A stretch of DNA of 64,000 nt from Desulfolutivibrio sulfodismutans DSM 3696 (GTDB lineage: Bacteria; Desulfobacterota; Desulfovibrionia; Desulfovibrionales; Desulfovibrionaceae). Position 1 is the first letter of the stretch. Every line of letters begins with the position of its first letter. The DNA lies in NCBI RefSeq assembly GCF_013376455.1, contig NZ_CP045504.1, forward strand, positions 3,865,001 to 3,929,000, read 5' to 3'. Of the stretch, positions 17,024 through 26,219 are shown in pieces. A program made the position numbers and the translations under genes. The notes beneath the pieces were generated by a model. That model worked only from the letters and a program-made list of their open reading frames with translations, was not told where the DNA came from and made no database searches.

Positions 17024-17602
17024 GGCGTCTCCTTGGGGGATGTGTCGGCCCGGGACGGTTCTGGCCGGGGGTCGTGGCCGTAGCGTCGTCCAGGGCAGGT
17101 GATGAGCGAAAAATGTCTCCGACGTGGCCCGTCCCCGGGCGCCGGGTCGGTGGTTCTTCGAGGCGGCGCGTCATGCGCCATGGGGATGAGCGTGAATCGC
17201 ACGGTATCTCCTTGGCGGGGAGGGAGGCGGCCGTTTCGGGCGGTCGGGAAGGGGAAAAGCGCGCCGGGGGCGGGGTGGGGTCGATGTCCCCGCCCGGCGA
17301 CGCGTTCCGGTTCGCCGCCACCATGGCGGACGCCCCGTATCCGGCAAAAAAGCCCGGCGGGATCGGCACAGATGACCGCCTGCAAGGGCGCGGATCGGCC
17401 GATCCGCCGAACTACCCCGTGCCGGGCACATTTCTGATATTGAAAATGAGAATGGTTGTCAACAATGGGGGGGCGCCGGGGACGGGGCCGGGCCGACGGG
17501 GAAGGCGTATGGCCAAACCGGGAGCTTTGGTGTAGCTCTCGCCGGGGCCGCACCGGGCGAAGCAAGCCGGGAGGCCGACAGTTTTTGGGGGGAAGACGCC
17601 GC
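17024..17602. other. Intergenic region between moxR and purU
   Basis: About 580 bases, divergent promoters expected. It holds a Fur-box-like hexamer array at 17436-17453 and no convincing gene; the ORFs that cross it are GC-rich shadow frames. Confidence 0.4.
17436..17453. promoter_or_regulatory. Possible Fur box
   Basis: Three adjacent hexamers GATATT, GAAAAT and GAGAAT match the GATAAT-repeat model of Fur binding sites and sit in an AT-rich patch of an otherwise GC-rich spacer. The flanking genes (moxR and purU) are not typical iron-controlled genes, so this is tentative. Confidence 0.3.
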
Positions 17603-18457
17603 ATGTCCCATATCGCCAGACTGCTCATCACCTGTCCGGATCGCCCGGGCATCGTGTCCGCCGTGACCACGTTCTTGTATACCCACGGGGCCAACATCAT
17701 CGACCTGGACCAGCACTCCACGGACCCCGAGGGCGGCACGTTCTTCCTGCGCCTGGAGTTCCATGCGCCGGTCCTGGACATGTCCCGGACGGCGCTTGAG
17801 ACGGCCTTCGGCGAGGTGGTGGGGGAGCGATTCGGCATGGACTGGCGGCTGAGCTATGCCGACGATGTGAAAACCGTGGCGGTCCTGGCCTCGCGCCAGG
17901 ACCACTGCCTGATGGAGTTGTTGTGGCGCTACAGCCGCAAGGAACTGCCCTGCCGCATTGCAGCGGTGATCAGCAACCACCCTGATGTGCAAAAAAGCGT
18001 GGAGTCGTTCGGGGCGCCCTTTTTCCATGTGCCCGTGACGGACGGGGACATGGAAAAGGCCGAGGCGACCATGCTGGAGATCGTTCGGGACGCGGATCTG
18101 GTGGTGCTGGCCCGGTACATGCGGGTGCTGTCCGGGAATTTCGTGTCCGCGTTCCCCGACCGGATCATCAACATCCACCATTCGTTTCTGCCCGCGTTCG
18201 TGGGCGCGGACCCCTACCGCCAGGCCCACGACAAGGGCGTCAAGCTCATCGGGGCCACGGCCCATTACGTGACCGCAGAGCTCGACGCCGGACCCATCAT
18301 CGAGCAGGACACGGCCCGGGTGAACCACCGCTTCGGGGTGGCGGACCTCAAGACCACCGGCAGCGACCTGGAGCGCACGGTCCTGGCCCGGGCCGTGACC
18401 TGGCACCTGCAGGACCGGGTCATCGTCCACGGCAACAAGACCGTGGTCTTCCGCTAG
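17603..18457 (+). CDS. purU: Formyltetrahydrofolate deformylase
   Basis: Hydrolyses 10-formyl-tetrahydrofolate to formate and tetrahydrofolate, balancing one-carbon pools for purine synthesis. 284 residues: an N-terminal ACT domain (ITCPDRPGIVSAVTTFL) and a C-terminal formyltransferase domain with the catalytic Asn-His-Asp set in NIHHSFLPAFVGADPY and TAELDAGPII. The ATG at 17603 follows a G-rich ribosome site. An in-frame extension upstream has no family similarity. Single-gene unit. Confidence 0.95.
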   Translation: MSHIARLLITCPDRPGIVSAVTTFLYTHGANIIDLDQHSTDPEGGTFFLRLEFHAPVLDMSRTALETAFGEVVGERFGMDWRLSYADDVKTVAVLASRQDHCLMELLWRYSRKELPCRIAAVISNHPDVQKSVESFGAPFFHVPVTDGDMEKAEATMLEIVRDADLVVLARYMRVLSGNFVSAFPDRIINIHHSFLPAFVGADPYRQAHDKGVKLIGATAHYVTAELDAGPIIEQDTARVNHRFGVADLKTTGSDLERTVLARAVTWHLQDRVIVHGNKTVVFR

Positions 18458-18509
18458 CGGCCTGCGCCGACAGGCGTCCTTTCCAGGTCTGCCCCGGTTC
18501 GCGTCGGCC

Positions 18510-18549
18510 TTGACGCCGGGCCTCGGCGCATCTATGTGGACATATATGT
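18510..18549 (+). promoter_or_regulatory. Candidate vapBC promoter and operator
   Basis: TTGACG at 18510 and TATGTG at 18533 with a 17-base spacer form a plausible sigma-70 promoter. The perfect 10-base palindrome ACATATATGT at 18540-18549 overlaps the start region, as expected for autorepression by a VapB-type antitoxin. Confidence 0.45.
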
Positions 18550-18569
18550 ATGCCATGCGGGAGGACGCC

Positions 18570-18800
18570 ATGGGACAGATCACCTTCTACCTCGACGAGG
18601 CCACCGAGGCCAGGCTGCGGGTCGCCGTCAAGCAGTCCGGCGGCTCGGTCAGCGCCTGGATCGCCGCGTTGGTCCGGGACAAGACCGCCACCCAGTGGCC
18701 ACCGGGCGTGGCCGCCCTGGCCGGGGCCTGGCCGGACTTCCCCGAGGCCCCGGATGTGCGCCGGGAGCAAGGGGCGGATACCCCCAGGGAATCGTGGTGA
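18570..18800 (+). CDS. vapB: VapB-type antitoxin
   Basis: 76-residue protein whose first 40 residues (ITFYLDEATEARLRVAVKQSG and following) have the look of a ribbon-helix-helix DNA-binding fold, with an acidic disordered C-terminus suited to binding a toxin. The ATG at 18570 has GGAGG upstream; an ATG at 18555 is less likely because it would precede that site. The stop overlaps the toxin start by one base, typical of toxin-antitoxin pairs. Confidence 0.75.
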   Translation: MGQITFYLDEATEARLRVAVKQSGGSVSAWIAALVRDKTATQWPPGVAALAGAWPDFPEAPDVRREQGADTPRESW

Positions 18801-19192
18801 TGTTCGTCCTGGACACCAACACGGTCATCCATTTTTTCAAAGGCGCGGGAAACGTGGCAACCCGGCTTTTGGCCACGCCGCCGTCCCAGGTGGGCGTGCC
18901 CGCCGTGGTGGCCTACGAACTGGAGACGGGGTTGGCCAAATGCGGGTATCCCGTCCGCCGCGTCCAGGAGTTGGGCCTTTTTTTGTCCGCCGTGTCGCTT
19001 CTTCCCTTCGGGGTTGACGAGGCCCGGGCAGCAGCCGGGGCGCGTGCCCGCCTGGAGGCCCAGGGAACGCCCATCGGCCCCATGGACATCCTGATCGCCG
19101 GGACGGCCCTGGCGCGCGGCGCGATCCTGGTGACCCGGAACGTGCGGGAGTTCTCCCGGGTTTCGGGCCTTGTCGTGGAAAACTGGTATTGA
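18800..19192 (+). CDS. vapC: VapC-type PIN-domain toxin (RNase)
   Basis: 130-residue PIN-domain ribonuclease. Acidic catalytic residues are visible in FVLDTNTVIHFF (Asp5), in YELETG (Glu) and in the C-terminal PMDILIAGTAL (Asp), followed by the TRNVREF segment characteristic of VapC. Expected to cleave tRNA or rRNA when not bound by VapB. Overlaps vapB by one base (TGATG). Confidence 0.9.
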   Translation: MFVLDTNTVIHFFKGAGNVATRLLATPPSQVGVPAVVAYELETGLAKCGYPVRRVQELGLFLSAVSLLPFGVDEARAAAGARARLEAQGTPIGPMDILIAGTALARGAILVTRNVREFSRVSGLVVENWY

Positions 19193-19610
19193 TTTGTTGC
19201 GGCCGCCGGATCGTGACGGCGCAGGGTGGCCGCCTCTTTCCTTGATGCGACGGATGAGGCCTGCCCGGACCCTGCGATGAAGGGCGTGTGACCCGCCTGG
19301 TATGGATGCGCCCCTGCGGCCCGCTTCGAGATGAACGCGCAGGCGTGGTCGCTGCAAAGAACTTGCTTTTTCCCATGGCCTGCCCTATGCGACGACGCAT
19401 GGGCGTACACTTTCCACACTGCGGTTTTTCCCGGCCGAAAGCCTCCTTCCCCGGTCTTGCCGGAAAAGTCCATGTCGCTACGTCCCTAGGTGCGTCTTTA
19501 CCCCTCCTCAGGAACTTCCATTCCAGCCGAACGGCGGCAAAAAAGCTGCTTTCGGACAAACGCACGCATGCTCCCGTCCACTGTAGATACTTTACAAAGG
19601 AGAGATGGGA
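19193..19610. other. Intergenic region upstream of the porin gene
   Basis: 418 bases, no gene recognised. The promoter of the porin must lie here but no -35/-10 pair stands out. Confidence 0.4.
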
Positions 19611-21035
19611 ATGCGTGACGTATCGAGAATCGTTTGTTTGCTGGCGGCATGGCTTGTCGTAACGGCGGTTCCGGCTTGGTGCCTTGAGGTGCGCATGGCC
19701 GGGGACGGGCGTATTTACGGCAATTTCTTTTTGCATCACAATTATACCGGCTGGAACGCCGACGGAACGCAGACCGAAGACCCGGTGAACTTCTACCAGC
19801 GGTTCCGGTTGCGCACGGATTTCGTGACCCACGAAAACCTGTCGTTCCGCCTGGGATTCCGGGTGGACGACGAGAACTGGGGCCACGGCACCTTCACCGT
19901 CGACGCCCCGGAGGTCTCCATCGAGGTCTATCTGGCCTACCTGCAGTTCAAATGGCCGGATACGGACATCCAGGTCACCGCCGGATATCAGCCCGTGTCC
20001 ATGCCCGCCACCGAGGCCTTCTACGATTCCCTGATCATGGCCAACGACGACGGCGACCAGTCCACCTCGGCCCTGGTCCTGACCGCGCCCGTCTTTGGCG
20101 ACGTGGCCTCGCTCAACGCCGGGTTCACCCGGTTCATCGACACCAACGGGGCCTTCGACACGGACACCACCCAGGTGGCCGACGAGTTCGACGCCTTTTT
20201 CCTCACCGCCCCCATCACCCTCGATGCCCTGACGTTCACCCCCTGGGGCATGGCGGGCATTATGGGCAAGGGCTCGGACCTGGGCGACATGGACACCGGC
20301 CTGCGTTCGGCCGGGAGCTACCTGCCGCCGGACAGCCGGGAATACAACCAGACCGCCTATTGGTGGGCGGGAACCACGCTTGAGGTCAAGGCCTTCGACC
20401 CGGTCAAGATCTCCATGGACTTCGCCTACGGCTCCTCGGCAAACGCCCTGCAATCCTCCCGGCGGCGGGGCTGGTTCGCGGATGCGGCCATCGAATACAC
20501 GGGGCTGTCGTTTATGACCCCCGGCATCTACGGCTGGGCGGCCAGCGGCGAGAACGCCAGCCTGTCCGACGGCAGCGAGCGCATCCCGGTGGTCATGCCC
20601 AAGTGGGGCCCGGCCACCTCGTTTCTTTTTGATTGCGACCAGGCCCTGTCCGACGCCGCCATGGAAACGGACGCCACGGGCACCATGGGCTTCGCCCTGG
20701 CCTTAAAGGACATCTCCGTCATCGAGGATCTGACCAGTCGCCTGACCTTCGCCATGGTGTTTGGCGCAAACAGCGCGGCGGGCATCCGGCGCGCCCTGGC
20801 GGTCACCGGCGGCAACGGCGGCTACATGACCATGGGCCAGACCCTGGCCGTGGGCGAGCAGCTCGTGGGCGTCAACTTCGATCACTATTACGATCTCTAC
20901 GAAAACCTCACCCTGACCCTGGAGACGGGTTACGCCCAGGGCATCGGCTTCCAGAGCAACATCTGGGGGCATCGCTTCGCCGCAGCCGCCTCCCCGGCCT
21001 GGAAATGCGGCCTGGGCATGACGTATACGTTTTAG
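19611..21035 (+). CDS. Outer membrane homotrimeric porin
   Basis: 474-residue beta-barrel porin of the type abundant in Desulfovibrio outer membranes. A Sec signal peptide covers about 25 residues (cleavage after the VPAWC region). The mature protein begins EVRMAGDGRIYGNFF, contains alternating amphipathic strands throughout, and ends in an aromatic strand with C-terminal Phe (GLGMTYTF), the outer-membrane assembly signal. The ATG at 19611 is chosen over 19605 because AGGAG lies eight bases upstream of it. A bidirectional terminator follows. Confidence 0.9.
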   Translation: MRDVSRIVCLLAAWLVVTAVPAWCLEVRMAGDGRIYGNFFLHHNYTGWNADGTQTEDPVNFYQRFRLRTDFVTHENLSFRLGFRVDDENWGHGTFTVDAPEVSIEVYLAYLQFKWPDTDIQVTAGYQPVSMPATEAFYDSLIMANDDGDQSTSALVLTAPVFGDVASLNAGFTRFIDTNGAFDTDTTQVADEFDAFFLTAPITLDALTFTPWGMAGIMGKGSDLGDMDTGLRSAGSYLPPDSREYNQTAYWWAGTTLEVKAFDPVKISMDFAYGSSANALQSSRRRGWFADAAIEYTGLSFMTPGIYGWAASGENASLSDGSERIPVVMPKWGPATSFLFDCDQALSDAAMETDATGTMGFALALKDISVIEDLTSRLTFAMVFGANSAAGIRRALAVTGGNGGYMTMGQTLAVGEQLVGVNFDHYYDLYENLTLTLETGYAQGIGFQSNIWGHRFAAAASPAWKCGLGMTYTF

Positions 21036-21056
21036 CGTCTCGGACCCGAACCCCAT

Positions 21057-21093
21057 AAAAAACGCCGTCCCGGAAGGCCGGGACGGCGTTTTT
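21057..21093. terminator. Bidirectional terminator between porin and HdeA-like genes
   Basis: AAAAAACGCCGTCCCGG-AAGG-CCGGGACGGCGTTTTT: a perfect 13-bp stem with A tract before and T tract after, serving the converging genes on both strands. Confidence 0.92.
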
Positions 21094-21120
21094 CATATGT
21101 TGTTTGCGGAATGCGGCTTC

Positions 21121-21444
21121 CTATTCGATACCCACGGCCTTGGCCACATCCAGAACCTTCTTTTTCGGGCTCTTGGCGCAGGTTTCGGCCAGGGCGGTGG
21201 AGAAGGACTCGAAGCCTTCCCAGTTGAGTTCCGTGTCGCCGGACACGCCGCTTAAATAGCCGTCGAGCCACATCAGGATCATGCCGACACTGGCCTCATC
21301 GCCCTTGGCCACGCCCTGCAGGAACTCCTGGCAGCTGAGTTCGCCGAATTCGATGTTCCCCTGGTTTTTCCCTTTGGCCATGGCCGTGGTGGAAAAAGCG
21401 AAAAGCAATCCGATGACCGCGCAAAGCCCTACGATTTTTTTCAT
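21121..21444 (-). CDS. HdeA/HdeB-family periplasmic protein
   Basis: 107 residues with a signal peptide cleaved after TTAMA (about residue 23). The mature 84 residues contain two cysteines, in LSCQEFLQG and ETCAKSP, spaced as in the acid-stress chaperones HdeA/HdeB, together with the conserved LDGYLSG segment. Likely a small periplasmic chaperone or stress protein. The start at 21444 has GAGGAGGG upstream. Longer upstream frames are not supported. Confidence 0.8.
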   Translation of the reverse strand: MKKIVGLCAVIGLLFAFSTTAMAKGKNQGNIEFGELSCQEFLQGVAKGDEASVGMILMWLDGYLSGVSGDTELNWEGFESFSTALAETCAKSPKKKVLDVAKAVGIE

Positions 21445-21958
21445 AGCGAAAGCCCTCCTCGCTGGCGTATAACAACAATGCAGCATGCTGTAAAAGGGAG
21501 ATTTGCGACAGGCTGCACCAAGGAACGCGAGGTGTGCCGTGGGGCCCTTCCGGCCGCAAAGACGTCGGCTGATGCTTTGGCGGGCGGGCGGGCATCCTTT
21601 CGTCGTGTCCGATGACTTCACGTAGGCGAATTGTATGGCGGATATGGAAAAAGGGTGTTCTATTATTTTGAAGACAACTGCGTCTTGGGGGACGGACAAC
21701 GTGATGCCCTATGCAGACGGATTTTCCGGGGCCGACACGGATCGTGCTCCGGGCGGCGGGTAAAAAATGGCTGCGGGCGTTGCCTCATGGTCGCGAATGT
21801 CTTACCTTGTGCAGAATGTGCCGCCTGCCCGCAACGGACAGGCCTTCGCCAGGGCAAAGACGCCTTCCCCCGCCTTCCGGCCTCACAGCGGCGTGGATAC
21901 GGGTCGAGGCATTGCAAAGAAACAAAGGAATTTTCGCAACACCAACGTGGAGAACGAC
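21445..21958. other. Intergenic region, no gene recognised
   Basis: 514 bases between two divergent small genes. Short frames occur on both strands without ribosome sites or recognisable products. Confidence 0.4.
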
Positions 21959-22315
21959 ATGGACGAGAACGCCTGCCGTCAGTGGCTCAACGAAGTCAAC
22001 TGGGATATGATTCATGAGGATGCCGTGACCATGTATCTGGAGTGGGGCAACAACAACTTCAAGGACACCCTGCGGCCCCCGGTGACCAGCAGCAAGGAAT
22101 ATTCCATCTATTTCGTGGTGGACACCTGGGGCGAGCCCAAGGTGGTGTTGAACAAGATGAACAATTACGGCAGCACGTCGTTGTGTGAAAAAAAACTGCC
22201 CCCGGACATGGCGGCCCGGTACATGAAAGAGATCGGGGGACTTCGCGGCATCCATGAGCTTTCCGCCGAGGTCAAGGCCTGGGTCATAAAGGAAATGGGC
22301 ATGGAACAGGCCTAG
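21959..22315 (+). CDS. DVU0772-like conserved protein of sulfate reducers
   Basis: 118-residue soluble protein. The segment AVTMYLEWGNNNF and the following beta-rich VVDTWGEPKVVLNKM look like the small Desulfovibrio family named after DVU0772; I make this assignment from memory of that family and hold it with moderate confidence. No catalytic motif is visible. The ATG at 21959 has GGAG six bases upstream; an in-frame extension of 64 codons upstream is GC-skewed and unsupported. Confidence 0.7.
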   Translation: MDENACRQWLNEVNWDMIHEDAVTMYLEWGNNNFKDTLRPPVTSSKEYSIYFVVDTWGEPKVVLNKMNNYGSTSLCEKKLPPDMAARYMKEIGGLRGIHELSAEVKAWVIKEMGMEQA

Positions 22316-22492
22316 GGGGGGACGTCTCTTCAATGCCACAGCCGTGGTGTTGAAGAAAAAACCGTGCGCGCCATATGCCGGGCGTTCTCCTTGCGGCCGT
22401 TTCCGGAACGGCGCAGAAAGGGGCGTCGGCCTTTCGGGATGATCAGGGGATGCGGCCTTCGGGCCGTGTCCCCTCGTTTTGCGGTTTCGCTC

Positions 22493-23854
22493 TCACGGCT
22501 CGCTTAAGCTTTCGTGCAGGCCGGTCAGCAGCGGATCGAGGAGGTATTCCGCCACCCGGCGCTTGCCCACCAGGATCTCGGCGTCCAGGGACATGCCCGG
22601 CAACAGTCGGAAATCGTCGCCCACGTCGCGCAGGGCATGCGAGGTCAGGCGGATGCGGCAGGCGTAGTACGCCCCGCCGTCGGCCGCCTCGCCCGCGCCC
22701 TGGCCCTCGGGCAGAAACACGTCCGGGCTGACCATGCGCACCACGCCGTCGAGAAAGCCGTGGCGCTGGAAAGGGAAAGCGGAAAGCTTCATGCGCACGG
22801 CGTTGCCCACCCGGATATGGCCGATGTCCTTTGCCGGGATGGCGACCTCGGCCTCCAGTTCCCCGCCCTTGACGTCGATGGGGATCAGCGTGAACAGCGT
22901 CTCGGCCTCGCGCACCACCGACCCCTCGGACACCCGGGCCATGTCCTTGACCACGGCGTCGGACACGGCGGTCATCTCCACCAGTTCCGTACGCCGGGCG
23001 GCCTTGGCCAGGGTATGCTCCACCTCGGTCAGCTCCTGCTGGGCCTCCACGATCTTGGTGGCCGTCTGGGTCCGCCAGCCGCCGATGAACGACAGCCGCT
23101 CGGCCCTGGCCTGGGCCAGGCGCTCCCGGATCTGGGAATTTTTCTCGGCCGCGCTGGCGTACAGATCCTCCACGCGCAGCTTTTCGCGCAGGGCGTTGAT
23201 GTATTCGAGACGGCTGGTTTGGTCCCCCTCCCACAGCTTGCGGTACATGGACTCGATCTCCGCCGTCAGGGCGAACTGGCCCTTGAGTCGCTCCTGTTCG
23301 TTGACGTTGGCCGTAAGCATCTCCTCATAGGAGGCGATCTCCTGGTCCTTGGCGTCGACGCTGGCCCGGTACTCCTCCTTGCGCTTGAGGAAAAGCGCCA
23401 TCTGGGCCCGTTGGTCCGGGTCGGCGGCGTCCTTGTCCAGGTCGGCGGTCGGGCGGTCCTCCAGCTCGGCCAAAAGCCGTTCGATCCAGGCCGCGAGGAA
23501 CCGCTTGCGTCCCGTGAGCTGCCCCAGGTCGGCGGAGGCGAAGGTGGGGTCCAGGGTGGCCAGAAGCTGCCCCTTTTTGACCACGTCGCCTGGCCGAACG
23601 GCCAGGGTGCGGATGATCGAGGTTTCAAGGGGCTGGACCACGATGGCCGGGGCCAGGGTGGCCAGCATGCCCCTGGCCGTGACCACCCGGTCCACCTTGG
23701 ACAGCCAGGCCCAGGCCCCGCCGCAGGCCAGGGCGGCCAGGATCACGTAGACCGCGAACCGGGCCTGCCAGGGCAGCCGCCCAGCCTCCACGGCCACGGC
23801 GTCGGGCTGGAATTCCATGGCCTCGCGGCTGATTTTTCCGGGTTTGCCTTTCAT
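22493..23854 (-). CDS. HlyD-family type I secretion periplasmic adaptor
   Basis: 453-residue membrane fusion protein linking an inner-membrane ABC exporter to an outer-membrane TolC-like channel. One membrane segment at about residues 34-50, a lipoyl half-motif around VVQPLETSIIRTLAVRPGD, a long alpha-helical hairpin (about 115-300) and the closing beta-barrel with GMSLDAEI near the C-terminus. The ATG at 23854 has GGGAGAG upstream; the ORF could be read 39 codons further back, but that part is encoded by a dispersed hairpin element. The exporter ATPase gene lies directly upstream. No TolC gene is in the window. Confidence 0.92.
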   Translation of the reverse strand: MKGKPGKISREAMEFQPDAVAVEAGRLPWQARFAVYVILAALACGGAWAWLSKVDRVVTARGMLATLAPAIVVQPLETSIIRTLAVRPGDVVKKGQLLATLDPTFASADLGQLTGRKRFLAAWIERLLAELEDRPTADLDKDAADPDQRAQMALFLKRKEEYRASVDAKDQEIASYEEMLTANVNEQERLKGQFALTAEIESMYRKLWEGDQTSRLEYINALREKLRVEDLYASAAEKNSQIRERLAQARAERLSFIGGWRTQTATKIVEAQQELTEVEHTLAKAARRTELVEMTAVSDAVVKDMARVSEGSVVREAETLFTLIPIDVKGGELEAEVAIPAKDIGHIRVGNAVRMKLSAFPFQRHGFLDGVVRMVSPDVFLPEGQGAGEAADGGAYYACRIRLTSHALRDVGDDFRLLPGMSLDAEILVGKRRVAEYLLDPLLTGLHESLSEP

Positions 23855-23903
23855 CCGCTCTCCCGCCCCTTCACCATCCCCGGGCGACCATCCCCCCTCG
23901 CCC

Positions 23904-23945
23904 GGGGATTCCAAAGGAGGCGCGCCCCCTTTGGCCGCCGGAGGC
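23904..23945. repeat. Dispersed hairpin element, copy B
   Basis: GGGGATTCCAAAGGAGG, GCGC centre and CCCCCTTTGGCCGCCGGAGGC, between the ABC exporter stop and the HlyD start. See copies A (14605) and C (36351). Confidence 0.8.
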
Positions 23946-23980
23946 GTTCCCCCGGCCGCATTTGCGCCCATCCCCCGCCA

Positions 23981-26134
23981 TCACCGCATCCCCCGGGTCT
24001 GCTTGTCCCACAGGTTGCGGTAGATGTCGCAGCGGGCGACCAGTTCCGAATGGGGGCCGATGTCCGCCACCTTTCCCGCGTCCAGGACCATGATCCGGTC
24101 GGCGTGGCGCAGGGTGGACAGGCGGTGGGCCACGATGATGGTGGTGCGGCCCTTGGAGATGGCCTCCATGTTTTCCTGGATGCGCGACTCGCTGTCCGGG
24201 TCGAGCGCCGAGGTGGCCTCGTCGAAAATCATGATCCGGGGGTTTTTGAGGAGCGCCCGGGCGATGGCCAGCCGTTGCCGTTGGCCGCCCGAGAGGTTGG
24301 CTCCGTTTTCCTCCAGCACCGTGTCGAAGCCCGACGGCAGGCGCTCGATGAACTCGTCCGCCCCGGCCAGGCGCGCGGCGTGGCGCAGTTCCTCGAAGTC
24401 GGCCCCGGGCCGGGTCAGGGCCAGGTTGTCTTTGAGCGCCCCGTGGAAGATGAAATTTTCCTGGAGCACCACCCCGATGTTCTGGCGCAGGTGCAGGATG
24501 TCCAGGTCGCGGATGCTTGTCCCGTCGAACAGGATGCGGCCCTGGGAAAGCGGGTAGAGGCCCTGGATGAGCCGGGTCAGGGTGGTCTTGCCCGAACCGC
24601 TTTTGCCCACCACGCCCAAGACCTCGCCCGGCGCGATGCGCAGGCGTATGCCGTCCAGGGCCGGAGGGTCGCCGGGGTTGTAGGAAAAGCGCACGTCCTC
24701 AAGGACGATCTCGCCCAGGATTTCGGGCCGCACCCCGCCCCGGGCGAACCCGGCCTCGGGTTTTTTGTTCATGACCTCGCCCAGCATGGCCACGGCCAGA
24801 TGGACCTTCTGGTATTCGTGAATGAGTTCCACGATGCGGATCAGGGGCATGGTCACGGACTGGGAGAGCATCTGGAAGGCGATGAGTTCGCCCACGGTGA
24901 GTGAGCCGTCGAAGACGCTTTTGGCCCCGAAAAAGATCACGGCCACGGTCATCAGCCGCTCCAGGGTCTTGATCAGGCTTTGCCCGGCGGCGGCCATCTT
25001 GCGCACGTCGAAGTTGCGAAGGACCGCCGTGGCCGAGCCCTCTTCCCAGCGGTTCTGGCGGTCGCCCTCCAGGGCCAGGCTTTTGATGGTGCTCATGCCG
25101 TGGATGGTTTCGACCAAAAGGGCCTGCCGTTTGCCCTCGGCGGCGTACAGGGCCGTCAGCCTGCGCTGGAAAGGGCCGATCATGAGCGCGATGATCCCGG
25201 CCGTGAACAGGGCGAAGACCAGGACGATGAGGGTCAGTTGCGTGCTGTAGAAAAAAAGCACCGGCAAAAAGACCAAAAGCGACGAGGCGTCGAGCAGGGC
25301 GTTTAAGAGGTTGCCGGTCAGAAACTCACGTACCTGGTCGGTCTGCTGCATGTGCTTGATGATCACCCCGGCGAAGCTGCGCTCGAAAAAGGATAGCGGC
25401 AGCCGGATCATATGGGCGAAGGTCTCCATGGCCAGGCGCAGGTCGATGCGCGAGGTGGCGTAGCGCAGGAGGTATTCGCGAAGGAAACGCAACACGCCCT
25501 CGAAGACCAGGGCCAGGGTCACGCCGATGGCCAGGACGTTGAGCGTCGCCAGGATGTGGTGGGCCAAAACCTTGTCCACCACGGCCTGGAAGAAAAGCGG
25601 CACGGCGAAGGCCAGGCCGTGCATGAAAAAGGCGATAGCCGCGATCTCGATGAAGATGCGTTTTTCCCGGGCCACCTGGGGCAGAAACCAGCCCAGGCTG
25701 AAATGTTTGGCGTCGCCTGCGTCCAGGCGTTTTTTGCGCAGAAGCAGCACCTCGCCGGTGAAGCGGCCCGCGATGTCGCCTGGGGACAAAAAGACGAAGG
25801 GCGAGGTTCCGGGGGCGGCCCGCAGGTCATAGAGGACCAGTTGGGCCTCGCCGTCCGGGGAGGTGCGCACCCCGGAGAGCATGGCCGCGCCGCCGTCGCG
25901 GGTTTTGGCCAGGGCCGGATAGGACTCGCCCAGATCCAGCAGCCGCCTGGGGGAAATCCGCTTGCGCGCGGCGAAAAAACCCATGTTTCCGGCCATGCGG
26001 GCCAGGGTGGAGAAGGTCAGGGTGCGGCCGGATAGGCCGTGGCGGCTGATGAGGGCCTCGGGCGTGGTCTGGACCCCGTGGTGGCGCAGGATGGCCACGA
26101 AGTCGTGCAATACCGTGGCCGGCAGGGCGGTCAT
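23981..26134 (-). CDS. Type I secretion ABC exporter (C39-like domain, TMD, NBD)
   Basis: 717-residue fused exporter of the HlyB/LapB type. Residues 1-130 form a C39 peptidase-like domain without the catalytic Cys (the N-terminal segment reads HGVQTTPEALIS), so it binds rather than cleaves the substrate. Six membrane segments lie in about 160-430. The C-terminal ATPase has Walker A GKSGSGKT, signature LSGGQRQRLA and Walker B IMIFDEATSALD. A start at 26134 follows GAGGCAGCC; ATGs further upstream overlap less conserved sequence. Pairs with the downstream HlyD adaptor. The sigma-54 activator gene lies 85 bases upstream on the same strand. Confidence 0.93.
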   Translation of the reverse strand: MTALPATVLHDFVAILRHHGVQTTPEALISRHGLSGRTLTFSTLARMAGNMGFFAARKRISPRRLLDLGESYPALAKTRDGGAAMLSGVRTSPDGEAQLVLYDLRAAPGTSPFVFLSPGDIAGRFTGEVLLLRKKRLDAGDAKHFSLGWFLPQVAREKRIFIEIAAIAFFMHGLAFAVPLFFQAVVDKVLAHHILATLNVLAIGVTLALVFEGVLRFLREYLLRYATSRIDLRLAMETFAHMIRLPLSFFERSFAGVIIKHMQQTDQVREFLTGNLLNALLDASSLLVFLPVLFFYSTQLTLIVLVFALFTAGIIALMIGPFQRRLTALYAAEGKRQALLVETIHGMSTIKSLALEGDRQNRWEEGSATAVLRNFDVRKMAAAGQSLIKTLERLMTVAVIFFGAKSVFDGSLTVGELIAFQMLSQSVTMPLIRIVELIHEYQKVHLAVAMLGEVMNKKPEAGFARGGVRPEILGEIVLEDVRFSYNPGDPPALDGIRLRIAPGEVLGVVGKSGSGKTTLTRLIQGLYPLSQGRILFDGTSIRDLDILHLRQNIGVVLQENFIFHGALKDNLALTRPGADFEELRHAARLAGADEFIERLPSGFDTVLEENGANLSGGQRQRLAIARALLKNPRIMIFDEATSALDPDSESRIQENMEAISKGRTTIIVAHRLSTLRHADRIMVLDAGKVADIGPHSELVARCDIYRNLWDKQTRGMR

Positions 26135-26219
26135 GGCTGCCTCGCGGCCGGGACGGCGGGCGCACGGACCACCTGGCGCTTCATGGCGCGGCATGCGTGT
26201 GCGACGCCGCCGGGCACAG

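Noticed and set aside
22514-24904. Plus-strand ORF of 796 codons opposite the HlyD and ABC exporter genes
   Set aside because: Shadow of two well-recognised genes, no ribosome site and no domain.
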